From Ustilago trichophora (Eukaryota; Basidiomycota; Ustilaginomycetes; Ustilaginales; Ustilaginaceae), in the NCBI GenBank assembly GCA_900323505.1, contig OOIN01000005.1, positions 248,001 to 312,000 of the forward strand: a stretch of DNA of 64,000 bases, in the 5' to 3' direction. Position numbers and translations under genes: made by a program. Shown piece after piece: positions 56,820 to 64,000 of this stretch (positions within the stretch are counted from its first letter, which is position 1; each line of letters starts with the position of its first letter). The notes beneath the pieces were generated by a model. The model saw only the letters and a list, made by a program, of their open reading frames with translations. It was not told where the DNA came from and did no database searches.

Positions 56820-57983
56820 ATGTCGAACGCTACTCCATCAGTCACTGCACCCATCTCGGGTCCACAGTCGGTGCCCGTCGGACAGCTTCCCGCCCCTTCT
56901 GCCTCCCTGGTCGCAAAGTACAGAGGCGCAACCGTCGAGGACCTCCAAGTGCCTCCTGCCATCTCGGTTCCCCGTTCCACCTCCATCTCCTCTGCGCTCC
57001 GTGTAGCACTCGACCATGACTATTCACAACTTCCTCTGGTTAGCGACAAGAACCGAAAGTTGCTTGGCTACGTGCAAAAGGACCGCCTCGAGGAGCAGGT
57101 CAGAAGTGGCAGCAGTGACCAGTCGGTCGCTTCCATCATGACCAAGTTCTCCAGCGGCGCTTCGCCATCTTCATCTTCTGCTGCCGCAGCGGCCACCTAC
57201 ACCGTCATCACTCCCGACACCGGTCTTGCAGAGCTCGAAGTCTTTCTCCAGTCTCACCCATTCGCCTTCATCACCGACCCTGGCAGGGCGTTCGTTCTCG
57301 GTGTAGCCACACAAGAAGATCTCTCCAAGTACGTCTCAAGGCGAGGCTTGGATGGCACACGATCTGGAGCTGCTACTCCAACACAATCTACAACCGCTCC
57401 CGGCACCGCTTCTCAGGACAACAATGACGAGCCTATGCCTTCTACATCTGGTCAGACAGCCGCCTCCTCTTCTTCTGCTGCTGCCGCCGCCGCCGCAGCT
57501 GCTGAATCATCAGCAACCCCAGCCAACCACACCATGTCGCGCAGAGAGGAGGAAGAATCTCGCAAAGATCGTACACTCGCAGAGTTCATGCAGCTGCTCG
57601 ACGGCTATACGCCCTTGATACCCGACCAGGTCACCGATTTCTACCTCGAAAAGGTCGGCTTCGAATGCCACGATGTCCGACTCAAGAGGCTCTTATCGTT
57701 GGCAGCAGAGAAGTTCGTCAGCGACATTGCAGCCGATGCTTTTCAGTACGCACGTATTCGCACCAATGCTGGTCCCGGTGGTCGCCCCCGTGGCCAGGTC
57801 AGTGGTGCAGGTGCAAGTACAGGTGCAAGTGCAGGGTTGAGCGGTGCTGCCGCAGGTGGGGCGGGTGGTGCGCTTCCAGCCGGCGCAAGGGATCGCTCGA
57901 GGACCGTGCTCACAATGGACGACCTGTCCGCAGCCCTTGGCGAGTACGGCATCAACGCTCGCCGCGCAGAGTACTTCCGATAG
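56820..57983 (+). CDS. taf10: CBS-domain protein fused to TAF10 (TFIID/SAGA subunit)
   Basis: One uninterrupted frame of 387 residues. Residues about 32-176 form a tandem CBS module: K-Y-R-G-A-T-V-E-D-L start, L-P-L-V-S-D-K and L-L-G-Y-V in CBS1, V-I-T-P-D-T and F-V-L-G-V-A-T-Q-E-D-L in CBS2, as in the short stand-alone fungal CBS proteins. A Thr/Ser/Ala linker (177-238) leads to a TAF10 histone fold at about 250-387: L-D-G-Y-T-P-L-I-P-D, F-E-C-H-D-x-R, L-L-S-L-A-A-E-K-F-V-S-D-I-A and L-S-A-A-L-G-E-Y-G-I-N. A Gly/Ala insert (about 316-358) splits the fold. TAF10 pairs with TAF3/TAF8 in TFIID and Spt7 in SAGA. The start is the first in-frame ATG (GCC-ATG). Met239 (57534) also has a strong CACC-ATG context and could start TAF10 alone. 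Confidence 0.92.
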   Translation: MSNATPSVTAPISGPQSVPVGQLPAPSASLVAKYRGATVEDLQVPPAISVPRSTSISSALRVALDHDYSQLPLVSDKNRKLLGYVQKDRLEEQVRSGSSDQSVASIMTKFSSGASPSSSSAAAAATYTVITPDTGLAELEVFLQSHPFAFITDPGRAFVLGVATQEDLSKYVSRRGLDGTRSGAATPTQSTTAPGTASQDNNDEPMPSTSGQTAASSSSAAAAAAAAAESSATPANHTMSRREEEESRKDRTLAEFMQLLDGYTPLIPDQVTDFYLEKVGFECHDVRLKRLLSLAAEKFVSDIAADAFQYARIRTNAGPGGRPRGQVSGAGASTGASAGLSGAAAGGAGGALPAGARDRSRTVLTMDDLSAALGEYGINARRAEYFR

Positions 57984-58123
57984 ATATCTCTGTCTGGCTC
58001 ACACTTGATACCACTGCCGCAAGCCATCCTTACGCTTTCATTGCCACGCCATTACTCTCTTTATGTGCTTGATCATTGACATGAAACCTGTGCACTGAAA
58101 CTCGATGTGAGACAAACCTAAAT

Positions 58124-59820
58124 CTAGACAGCAACAGGCGCAGACTTGGCCTGAGACCAGCCCAGAATCCAACTCTGAATATTCTTCTTCACTTTGACTT
58201 TGACTTTTGTTGCCCAATCATCGCCCCTTTTGGCCGGCTGCATACTCCATCCGCCTAACCAGTCTCTTTTGACCACATACATCTCTGCCTGAGCTTCGAC
58301 TTGCTTGGCTTTTGCGCCACTCTTGGCAGGGGTGGCATCTTTTTTGCCTCCGGATTTGGATGTGGGTAAGAGCTCGATTCGGGGTGAAGCTGGGTCTAGA
58401 AAGAGGTGGAAGCGTGTTGTTAGATGGTTTTGGGGTATTGCGCTTGTGGGGGGAGGGTTGGTGTATGAGGTTAAGTTGAGGGTGTATATGAGGATCATGG
58501 CGAGGCTGCACGAAGAAGGTAAAGCAAAGGGAATCTGGTCAGCGGGCGTCAGCTTTGACTGAAGGAATCGATATGCGAGACGAAAGGAGAGACTCACACA
58601 AGTGGCACGATGCCCAAGAGGTAAAATAGTGTTGGATCCTCTGCACCGTTCCGATTCCGCCTTGCCAACCCTTCCACGTCCCCTCGGTTCAAAGAATATG
58701 CTTCGGTAGTACGATTCCAAGCGCCATTCAAATACACTTGTAGAGTATCCCAGTCGCGAACGCACTTCCACGCAAAGTGAAGAGCAAGACATAGTAGGAT
58801 CGCAATCACATGAACCACGACGCCTGGTGCTAATCTGTGACGGAGACGCAGGCAGACGGTTCTGCCGTGTAGGAAGGAAAATTAATCGTGCGCACGACAG
58901 GTCAGGTTCGGACCGGAGGATCAAATCCTGCAGGGAGGGGGAAAAACTTACAGAACCGTCAACACGAACAACACAACCAGATCCAATCCATCCGCCATCA
59001 GCGGCAGAAGAGTCAAGTCTCGACCTAGCACCGTCGTATTGCACCCCTCAATTCCACTGCTTGAAAGGACAGCTGCCAGCTTTGTTTCATTTAACCAAGC
59101 TGTCAAATCTGTACCTCCCAAAGAACATCTACGTCAGTACAACTATCTTCGTCATTCCTACATATTTAATGCGCGGTCTGAAACTCACAAGAGGAAAGAT
59201 CGCATGCACCTACAACGACCATCACAAGCGCCATGAGATTCGCCAATCGCGCCATATACGCCGTGTACTTTACCCATTTCTTCCCCGTTGGCACAAGCCT
59301 CTTCGCCAACAGACCAAAGACTTGAAAAGCTGTCTCGCAAAGAAGCATGGGCGAGCTGCTAATGAGGCCATTAGCTGCGACAAGCTCAGCAAGACCAGAC
59401 TGGGCGTAATAGAGGGAAGAGGAAGAAGAATCGTGAGAGACGTTGGAGAGATGAGCTCGAAGACCGGACCAAATGGTAAGACCTGTGACGAAGACGACAG
59501 TGGGGGTAAAGATGACGAGGATGTTGGAGAGTGTGTGGCCTTGGTAGATGCGAAGGAGGCCGACGATAAGGAATGTGAGAAGGATGAAGAATAGAATCAT
59601 GCTCCTGAATGAACAGCATACGGAAGAGAGAGTGGGAGGAGGTGGGAATCAGCAAATCATGATCTGTAAGCTGGTATGGAGAGAATGACACTACTCACGC
59701 CGCGAGATCGTCGTCTCGGATAGCAATGCCTCCGACTAGCGCGGATGTCCAAGCCAGGGAGGAACAAGGTGGCATAGATACAGACGGAGTCGAAAAGCTT
59801 TTGCTACCTAGCTTAAGCAT
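58124..59820 (-). CDS. Polytopic membrane protein of unknown function (five exons)
   Basis: Minus-strand exons 59820-59699, 59604-59189, 59108-58952, 58861-58598 and 58505-58124; introns of 94, 80, 90 and 92 nt all have GTGAGT or GTAAGT donors and CAG acceptors. All four junctions keep frame, giving 446 residues (432 from the second Met). About seven hydrophobic helices: roughly 43-60, 66-86, 110-135, 155-175, 210-235, 245-265 and 325-350. A Lys-rich C-terminal tail (about 375-435) is presumably cytosolic. I cannot name the family. The loop-helix block near 110-175 recalls fungal 7-TM proteins of unknown function. No signal peptide or catalytic motif. The gene converges with CBS-TAF10, about 140 bp apart. 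Confidence 0.8.
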
Positions 59821-60448
59821 CGCTTGAGGGAAAGAATGTCTTGCGAAGACACAGCCGACTCGTTCTTCCACATGTTCAAGCGAAGATGGTGTTCAGATTG
59901 AAAAACGTCCTCCGCATTTTCTCTCGTGGCCGGAGCTGTACATACGAACCTCCTTTGAGAAGCGCAGTCAAAAAGCACTGACCTCATCATTCTTTGCATG
60001 CAAACGTTAAGGTTTGGCGCCGACAACTGCGGCGCAACGATCCGTGGAGACAAGGAGTCCTCGATTTTCAGCATAATTTGTTAGACTCTTTGATCTTTCA
60101 AAAAAAAAAAAGGAAACCCCCACACGTGACCGTCTTGATATAGCTTTCGGACGGAAGGCTGAGAAAATGAGTCAAAAAAGGGCAAAAGCACACAGAGAGA
60201 TAGAGAGACAAGAAGAAAGCGAACATGCAAGTCAAGTCAAAGAGTTGCTCATCCTTCATCTCGAACAACTCCCTCCATCTCATCCAACCAACACTCTGTC
60301 GCAGCTTCAGATCTTACCTCTCCACCCATACCGCACAGAGAGTTGCCTACGCTCTATCAACGACCGCATCCAGCACGACGATCACCACTTTTCATAACCC
60401 ACACCACCGCACACATATAGGACCATCGCAACTCACATACACCCCAAC
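59821..60448. other. Divergent promoter region
   Basis: Shared 5' region of the membrane-protein gene (-) and the phenylalanyl-tRNA synthetase gene (+). Only short frames; an A-run at 60101-60111. Confidence 0.6.
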
Positions 60449-62077
60449 ATGTCGGCACCACAGAAGCTGACAGGCGAGCCCACCGCCGAGACCATTCTCG
60501 CCGCCCTCGACTCCGCCCCCTCTGGAAAGATCGCTGACACCCGCCTGATTGCCCCCGAAGTCTCCACCGCATCCGCCGACCAGCAGACCGACCCAGTCAA
60601 GCGATCCGAAGCCAACGAAGCCATCTTCAAAGAGCGTGCACGATGGCAACTCGCCCTCTCGGACGTGCTCAAGTCGCTCGTCAGCAGGGAGATGGTTGTA
60701 ATGGAGAAGCTCGAAGAGACCACCTCTGCCCCTCTTCCCGATGGATTCGTCTTGCTGCAGAACGGCTCGCCCGAAATCCGCCTCGTCAAGGCGCTACCCA
60801 TTCAAGAAGGTGTTGGCACATCGATCGACCAACTCAAGCAGCTCTTGGGTGCAGACACGCTCAAGAATGGTCAGAGCAACGCCTTCCGTAACAAGTGGGC
60901 CAAGAAGCTCCCCGATGGCACTTTTGGTCGTACCGAAGCAACTCTCGGCAAGACTGATGCCGATCTTCGCGACGAGATTCAGGAACAGATCGCCGAGGTG
61001 CTCAAGACCGGCACTCTTGCTGCTGCGGATGCTGCTGCTACCGATAAGAAGCTTGCCGAGTTGCGAAAGCGTAAGCTCGTAGCTACCCGCAAGTTGGTCT
61101 ACTTTTCGATTGCAAAGGGTCCCCAATTCTCGTTGACCGTCCAGAAGCTCGAGACGGATCTCACTTTTGAAATGCTTCAATCGGGTTCGTGGAAACAGGC
61201 CCCTTTCAAAAAGTACAACTTCAACGCCGAAGGTGCCGTCCCTGCCTCGGGAGCTTTGCACCCTTTGCTCAAAGTTCGGGAGGAATTCAGAAACATCTTT
61301 TTCGAAATGGGATTCACCGAGATGGCAACCGATCGATTCGTAGAGTCATCCTTCTGGTGCTTCGACTCGCTCTTTGTTCCCCAGCAGCATCCGGCACGAG
61401 ATGTTCAAGATACCTTTTTCATCAAGGACCCACCCTATGCCAAGCATATCCCTGAAGATTACCTCAAGCGAGTCACTCAAGTTCACCAAGAAGGAGGCTT
61501 TGGATCCGTCGGATATCGATACCCATTCGACCGCAAGGTAACCGAGAAACTCGTTCTTCGAACCCACACCACCGCCGTATCATCCGCCATGCTTTATAAG
61601 CTAGCCAATCAACCTGGTGGATTCAAACCTGCCAAACTGTTCTCCATCGATCGAGTTTTCCGTAACGAAGCCGTTGACGCCACTCATCTCGCCGAATTCC
61701 ATCAAGTCGAAGGCGTAGTTGCCGATTACAATATCACTTTGGGAGATTTAATCGGTTTCATGGAAGTCTTTTTCAAAAAAATGGGCGTCACAAACCTTAG
61801 ATTCAAACCAGCTTATAACCCTTACACTGAACCTTCCCTTGAAATTTTCTCCTATCATCAAGGTCTTAAAAAATGGGTAGAAGTTGGAAACTCTGGTATG
61901 TTCCGTCCAGAAATGTTAAGACCAATGGGCCTTCCAGAAGGTGTAAACGTTCTCGGTTGGGGTTTAAGTCTAGAACGTCCAACAATGATCAGATACGCTG
62001 TTAAAGACATCAGAGAATTGGTCGGTCATAAAGTTCCAATTGAAAGCGTGGAAATGGCTCCAGCTACTAGATTCTAA
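60449..62077 (+). CDS. FRS2: Cytosolic phenylalanyl-tRNA synthetase alpha subunit
   Basis: Single-exon protein of 542 residues, normal for the eukaryotic cytosolic alpha chain. The N-terminal part (about 1-250) carries the DNA-binding-fold-like tRNA-contacting region. The class II catalytic core follows: motif 2 around F-R-N-E-A-V-D-A-T-H with downstream F-H-Q-V-E-G (about 409-427), and motif 3 G-W-G-L-S-L-E-R-P-T-M-I-R-Y near the end. Role: with the beta chain, forms the alpha2-beta2 enzyme charging tRNA-Phe. Start codon is the first in-frame ATG (AAC-ATG). Oddly, codon use changes along the gene: 19 of the first 23 codons end in G or C against 8 of the last 23. Confidence 0.97.
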   Translation: MSAPQKLTGEPTAETILAALDSAPSGKIADTRLIAPEVSTASADQQTDPVKRSEANEAIFKERARWQLALSDVLKSLVSREMVVMEKLEETTSAPLPDGFVLLQNGSPEIRLVKALPIQEGVGTSIDQLKQLLGADTLKNGQSNAFRNKWAKKLPDGTFGRTEATLGKTDADLRDEIQEQIAEVLKTGTLAAADAAATDKKLAELRKRKLVATRKLVYFSIAKGPQFSLTVQKLETDLTFEMLQSGSWKQAPFKKYNFNAEGAVPASGALHPLLKVREEFRNIFFEMGFTEMATDRFVESSFWCFDSLFVPQQHPARDVQDTFFIKDPPYAKHIPEDYLKRVTQVHQEGGFGSVGYRYPFDRKVTEKLVLRTHTTAVSSAMLYKLANQPGGFKPAKLFSIDRVFRNEAVDATHLAEFHQVEGVVADYNITLGDLIGFMEVFFKKMGVTNLRFKPAYNPYTEPSLEIFSYHQGLKKWVEVGNSGMFRPEMLRPMGLPEGVNVLGWGLSLERPTMIRYAVKDIRELVGHKVPIESVEMAPATRF

Positions 62078-62253
62078 ATGGGGAGTTTTCCTTTTTCTTT
62101 CTCTCGCTCATAGAAAAAAGTTGTTGTTGCTCCTGCCATTCTTGTTGTCAAAAGAAAAAAAATTGCAAAAACATACACAGTATCAACATGTTGTACAGTA
62201 CTATGAGTAGTGTATGTTTGTGAATGACTTTATGCTAAAAATGCGGAGATTGT

Positions 62254-64000
62254 TCAAGTGGAACCCATGAGATCCTTCTGAAACATGTTGACTACTAGAG
62301 GATCCATTGACTCCAAAACCCTTGTAAAAGCCGGATAGATGGCCTGAGCATGCGACAGTACACCCCTCACATGAACATTCAATTCGACTGTCAAAGTTCC
62401 ATCCGCCACCGCAATCCTCTGCGCCCGAGCTGCACCCGGCGAAATATCCTGCAACCATCCCCCCTCCCCCTCCATTCCATCTTCATCATCGAAGAATACA
62501 TCTCCCAACTCCATCGACGCAATCGGCGATGTCGGCCTGACATATTTGCTCACATCCAACGGCCTCGACTCGTTCAATTCGGCAAGCATCTCTGACCATA
62601 CAGCGATCATTTCTGGTGTACATCCCACTACCGCTTGAGCCACCTCGGCCGCGGTGGTTGGGGAAAATGACTGTTCGTACTCGACAATGGCTGAATCGAG
62701 GATCGAGGCGAGGCCGAGGGCTGTCACACGGCGCTTTCGGGTCGAGGCCATGTTTTCGAAGCGAGTGCAGATAAATTGGAGCAAAGGCTGCCAGACGGAT
62801 GTCGGCGTGGGGTACTTTTCGTGCGCCACATCGCCCCAAGATGCAGAGACGAGATGGACAAACGAATTCTGCGGACAGTGGTAGGCAATTCGGCAGAGCA
62901 GAGACACAAAGTGCGTCGCGATCAACGTGGCATCCTGGAAATGGAGCAGGGCTCCAACCAGTGCAGCAGCCAGTCGAGTCGATTCCAGTGCGCTAATCCA
63001 CATTTCACGAACGTTTGTCCAGTTGGGGAGTGCCACCAACGACTGCACCAGCGTATCGAGCGCAGAGATGGGAGCGAGCACCATCGGATTGGAAGGGTCG
63101 GCAATGATCTGACCAAACGCAATGAGCAGATCGTGTCCGTACGTCTGGAGCATCTCGAGCGGATTCAGCATCGAAATCTCCTCAATGACACGGCACATCT
63201 CGACGCAGTAGTCAGGCTGCACCACTAGATCTTTGGCCAGGTCCAGCAGCTCAAAAAGCGGCTGGGTCATGCTCGGTGTCGAGTGGAGCGCTCGAATCCA
63301 CAGCATCGAGATGGCATCTTTGGCCAGCAGATGCGAGACCTTGGGGTTCAGCGACTCGCGAACGATCGGCGAAACCATATGGTGCACCTTTTGCATCAGG
63401 GCTCCACTGGTACCCGTCGCGGGGAGCATCTCGATCGCACGCAGGACCTTGGAGACAAAGACGATGATCGAAGGTCTAGCTTTGCAATCGGGATCTTCTT
63501 GCTGCCACAGCATGGGGACGAGATCCACGAGCGCATCTGCGTGTGGCGCAATACGAGGACCCATACGTTCGATCAAGATGGACAGTGCATCGGTGCAGAC
63601 CTTGATCGACTCCATCTCGTGCAGATCCGACGCAGCGGCCAGCGTGGCCAAGTTACGCAGCGCTTTAGGCAAGAACAACTCGAACCCATCTGCGTCAAAT
63701 TCGAGCGCGTCTGCGATAGCAGAGATCGAGCGGGCCGCAGCGAGGCGGACAGCAACATCAGTCTGCTCGGGAACGTCTTCAAGCAGATCTACGAGAAGCG
63801 CATACACGTCCAGGCGCGATTCTCGTGGGACTTGCTCGGACCACTCCCACAGCAACCAGGCAATGCGGCGACGAATCACGACCCACATGGGCGATGTGAC
63901 GTTTCCCAAACGAGCCTCGGGGACGAGCTTTGTCGCGATAGCTTGGCCCATGAGGACATCCATACTGGGGCGATCGTCGTCCTCACCGGCTGGAGCGAGA
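62254..64000 (-). CDS. KAP120: Importin-11/Kap120-type karyopherin (5' part beyond the window)
   Basis: Minus-strand frame ending at 62254 and still open at the window edge, so the N-terminal part is missing. About 581 residues are visible, all helical HEAT-repeat type. The block I-R-R-R-I-A-W-L-L-W-E-W just after the visible start, L-S-I-L-I-E-R-M-G-P-R-I with L-V-D-L-V-P-M-L-W-Q-Q, and L-Q-T-Y-G-H-D-L-L match the C-terminal half of importin-11/Kap120. Family role: Ran-GTP-regulated nuclear import (cargo such as ubiquitin-conjugating enzymes or ribosome-biogenesis factors). The ATG at 63963 is internal, since coding sequence continues upstream of it. Converges with the synthetase gene, 176 bp apart. 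Confidence 0.85.
   Translation of the reverse strand, partial: LAPAGEDDDRPSMDVLMGQAIATKLVPEARLGNVTSPMWVVIRRRIAWLLWEWSEQVPRESRLDVYALLVDLLEDVPEQTDVAVRLAAARSISAIADALEFDADGFELFLPKALRNLATLAAASDLHEMESIKVCTDALSILIERMGPRIAPHADALVDLVPMLWQQEDPDCKARPSIIVFVSKVLRAIEMLPATGTSGALMQKVHHMVSPIVRESLNPKVSHLLAKDAISMLWIRALHSTPSMTQPLFELLDLAKDLVVQPDYCVEMCRVIEEISMLNPLEMLQTYGHDLLIAFGQIIADPSNPMVLAPISALDTLVQSLVALPNWTNVREMWISALESTRLAAALVGALLHFQDATLIATHFVSLLCRIAYHCPQNSFVHLVSASWGDVAHEKYPTPTSVWQPLLQFICTRFENMASTRKRRVTALGLASILDSAIVEYEQSFSPTTAAEVAQAVVGCTPEMIAVWSEMLAELNESRPLDVSKYVRPTSPIASMELGDVFFDDEDGMEGEGGWLQDISPGAARAQRIAVADGTLTVELNVHVRGVLSHAQAIYPAFTRVLESMDPLVVNMFQKDLMGST

Noticed and set aside
1..64000. CRISPR arrays, bacterial operons, rRNA genes, proviral sequences
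   Set aside because: None seen; the window is eukaryotic nuclear DNA with spliced genes, and the repeats are microsatellites or one DNA transposon.

Overview
The window looks like a stretch of nuclear chromosome from a smut fungus (Ustilaginales; Ustilago/Sporisorium/Moesziomyces type). Evidence: large, mostly intron-less, G/C-ending ORFs rich in Ser/Ala; short fungal introns with GTAAGT/GTGAGT donors; and two genes closely matching well-known Ustilago maydis signalling genes (the MAP kinase kinase Fuz7/Ubc5 and the Ras guanine-nucleotide exchange factor Sql2). Genus and species cannot be fixed from the sequence alone.

Layout. 1-5420: no supportable gene, microsatellites and the fuz7 leader. 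5421-8357: fuz7 and a glutathionyl-hydroquinone-reductase-type GST. 8358-14833: gene-poor and interrupted by a complete 1,686-bp Tc1/mariner-type DNA transposon (10788-12473). 14834-19150: sql2. 20574-22221: mitochondrial 2-oxoglutarate dehydrogenase E2 (one intron). 24665-29761 and 31749-36542: two very large, low-complexity, fungal-type proteins of unknown function, the second with a coiled coil. 37057-39633: FUN14-domain mitochondrial protein and dihydroorotase, one intron each. 39634-43238: gene-poor. 43239-44664: forkhead transcription factor (one intron inside the DNA-binding domain). 45356-45474: minus-strand tRNA-Pro(CGG) with a 47-nt intron. 45701-48257: SmG and a PRELI/MSF1-domain protein. 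48772-54614 (minus): bromodomain-like nuclear protein and an MFS transporter of the allantoate-permease type (two introns). 56820-57983: a CBS-domain protein fused in frame to the TFIID/SAGA subunit TAF10. 58124-59820 (minus): a five-exon polytopic membrane protein. 60449-62077: cytosolic phenylalanyl-tRNA synthetase alpha chain. 62254-64000 (minus, cut by the window end): importin-11/Kap120-type karyopherin.

Most genes are unrelated housekeeping functions. The one functional link is that fuz7 and sql2, components of Ras-to-MAPK signalling in smuts, lie about 8 kb apart with only the GST gene and the transposon between them. Seven genes are given as spliced models (KGD2, FUN14, dihydroorotase, forkhead, MFS transporter, five-exon membrane protein, tRNA-Pro); every protein junction keeps frame and domain continuity.

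The most unusual points are the CBS-TAF10 fusion with a well-placed internal start codon, the intact transposon with 145-bp inverted repeats carrying repeated octamers, a dispersed TACTG/CAGTA pentamer repeat confined to spacers, and a marked drop in codon G/C along the phenylalanyl-tRNA synthetase gene.
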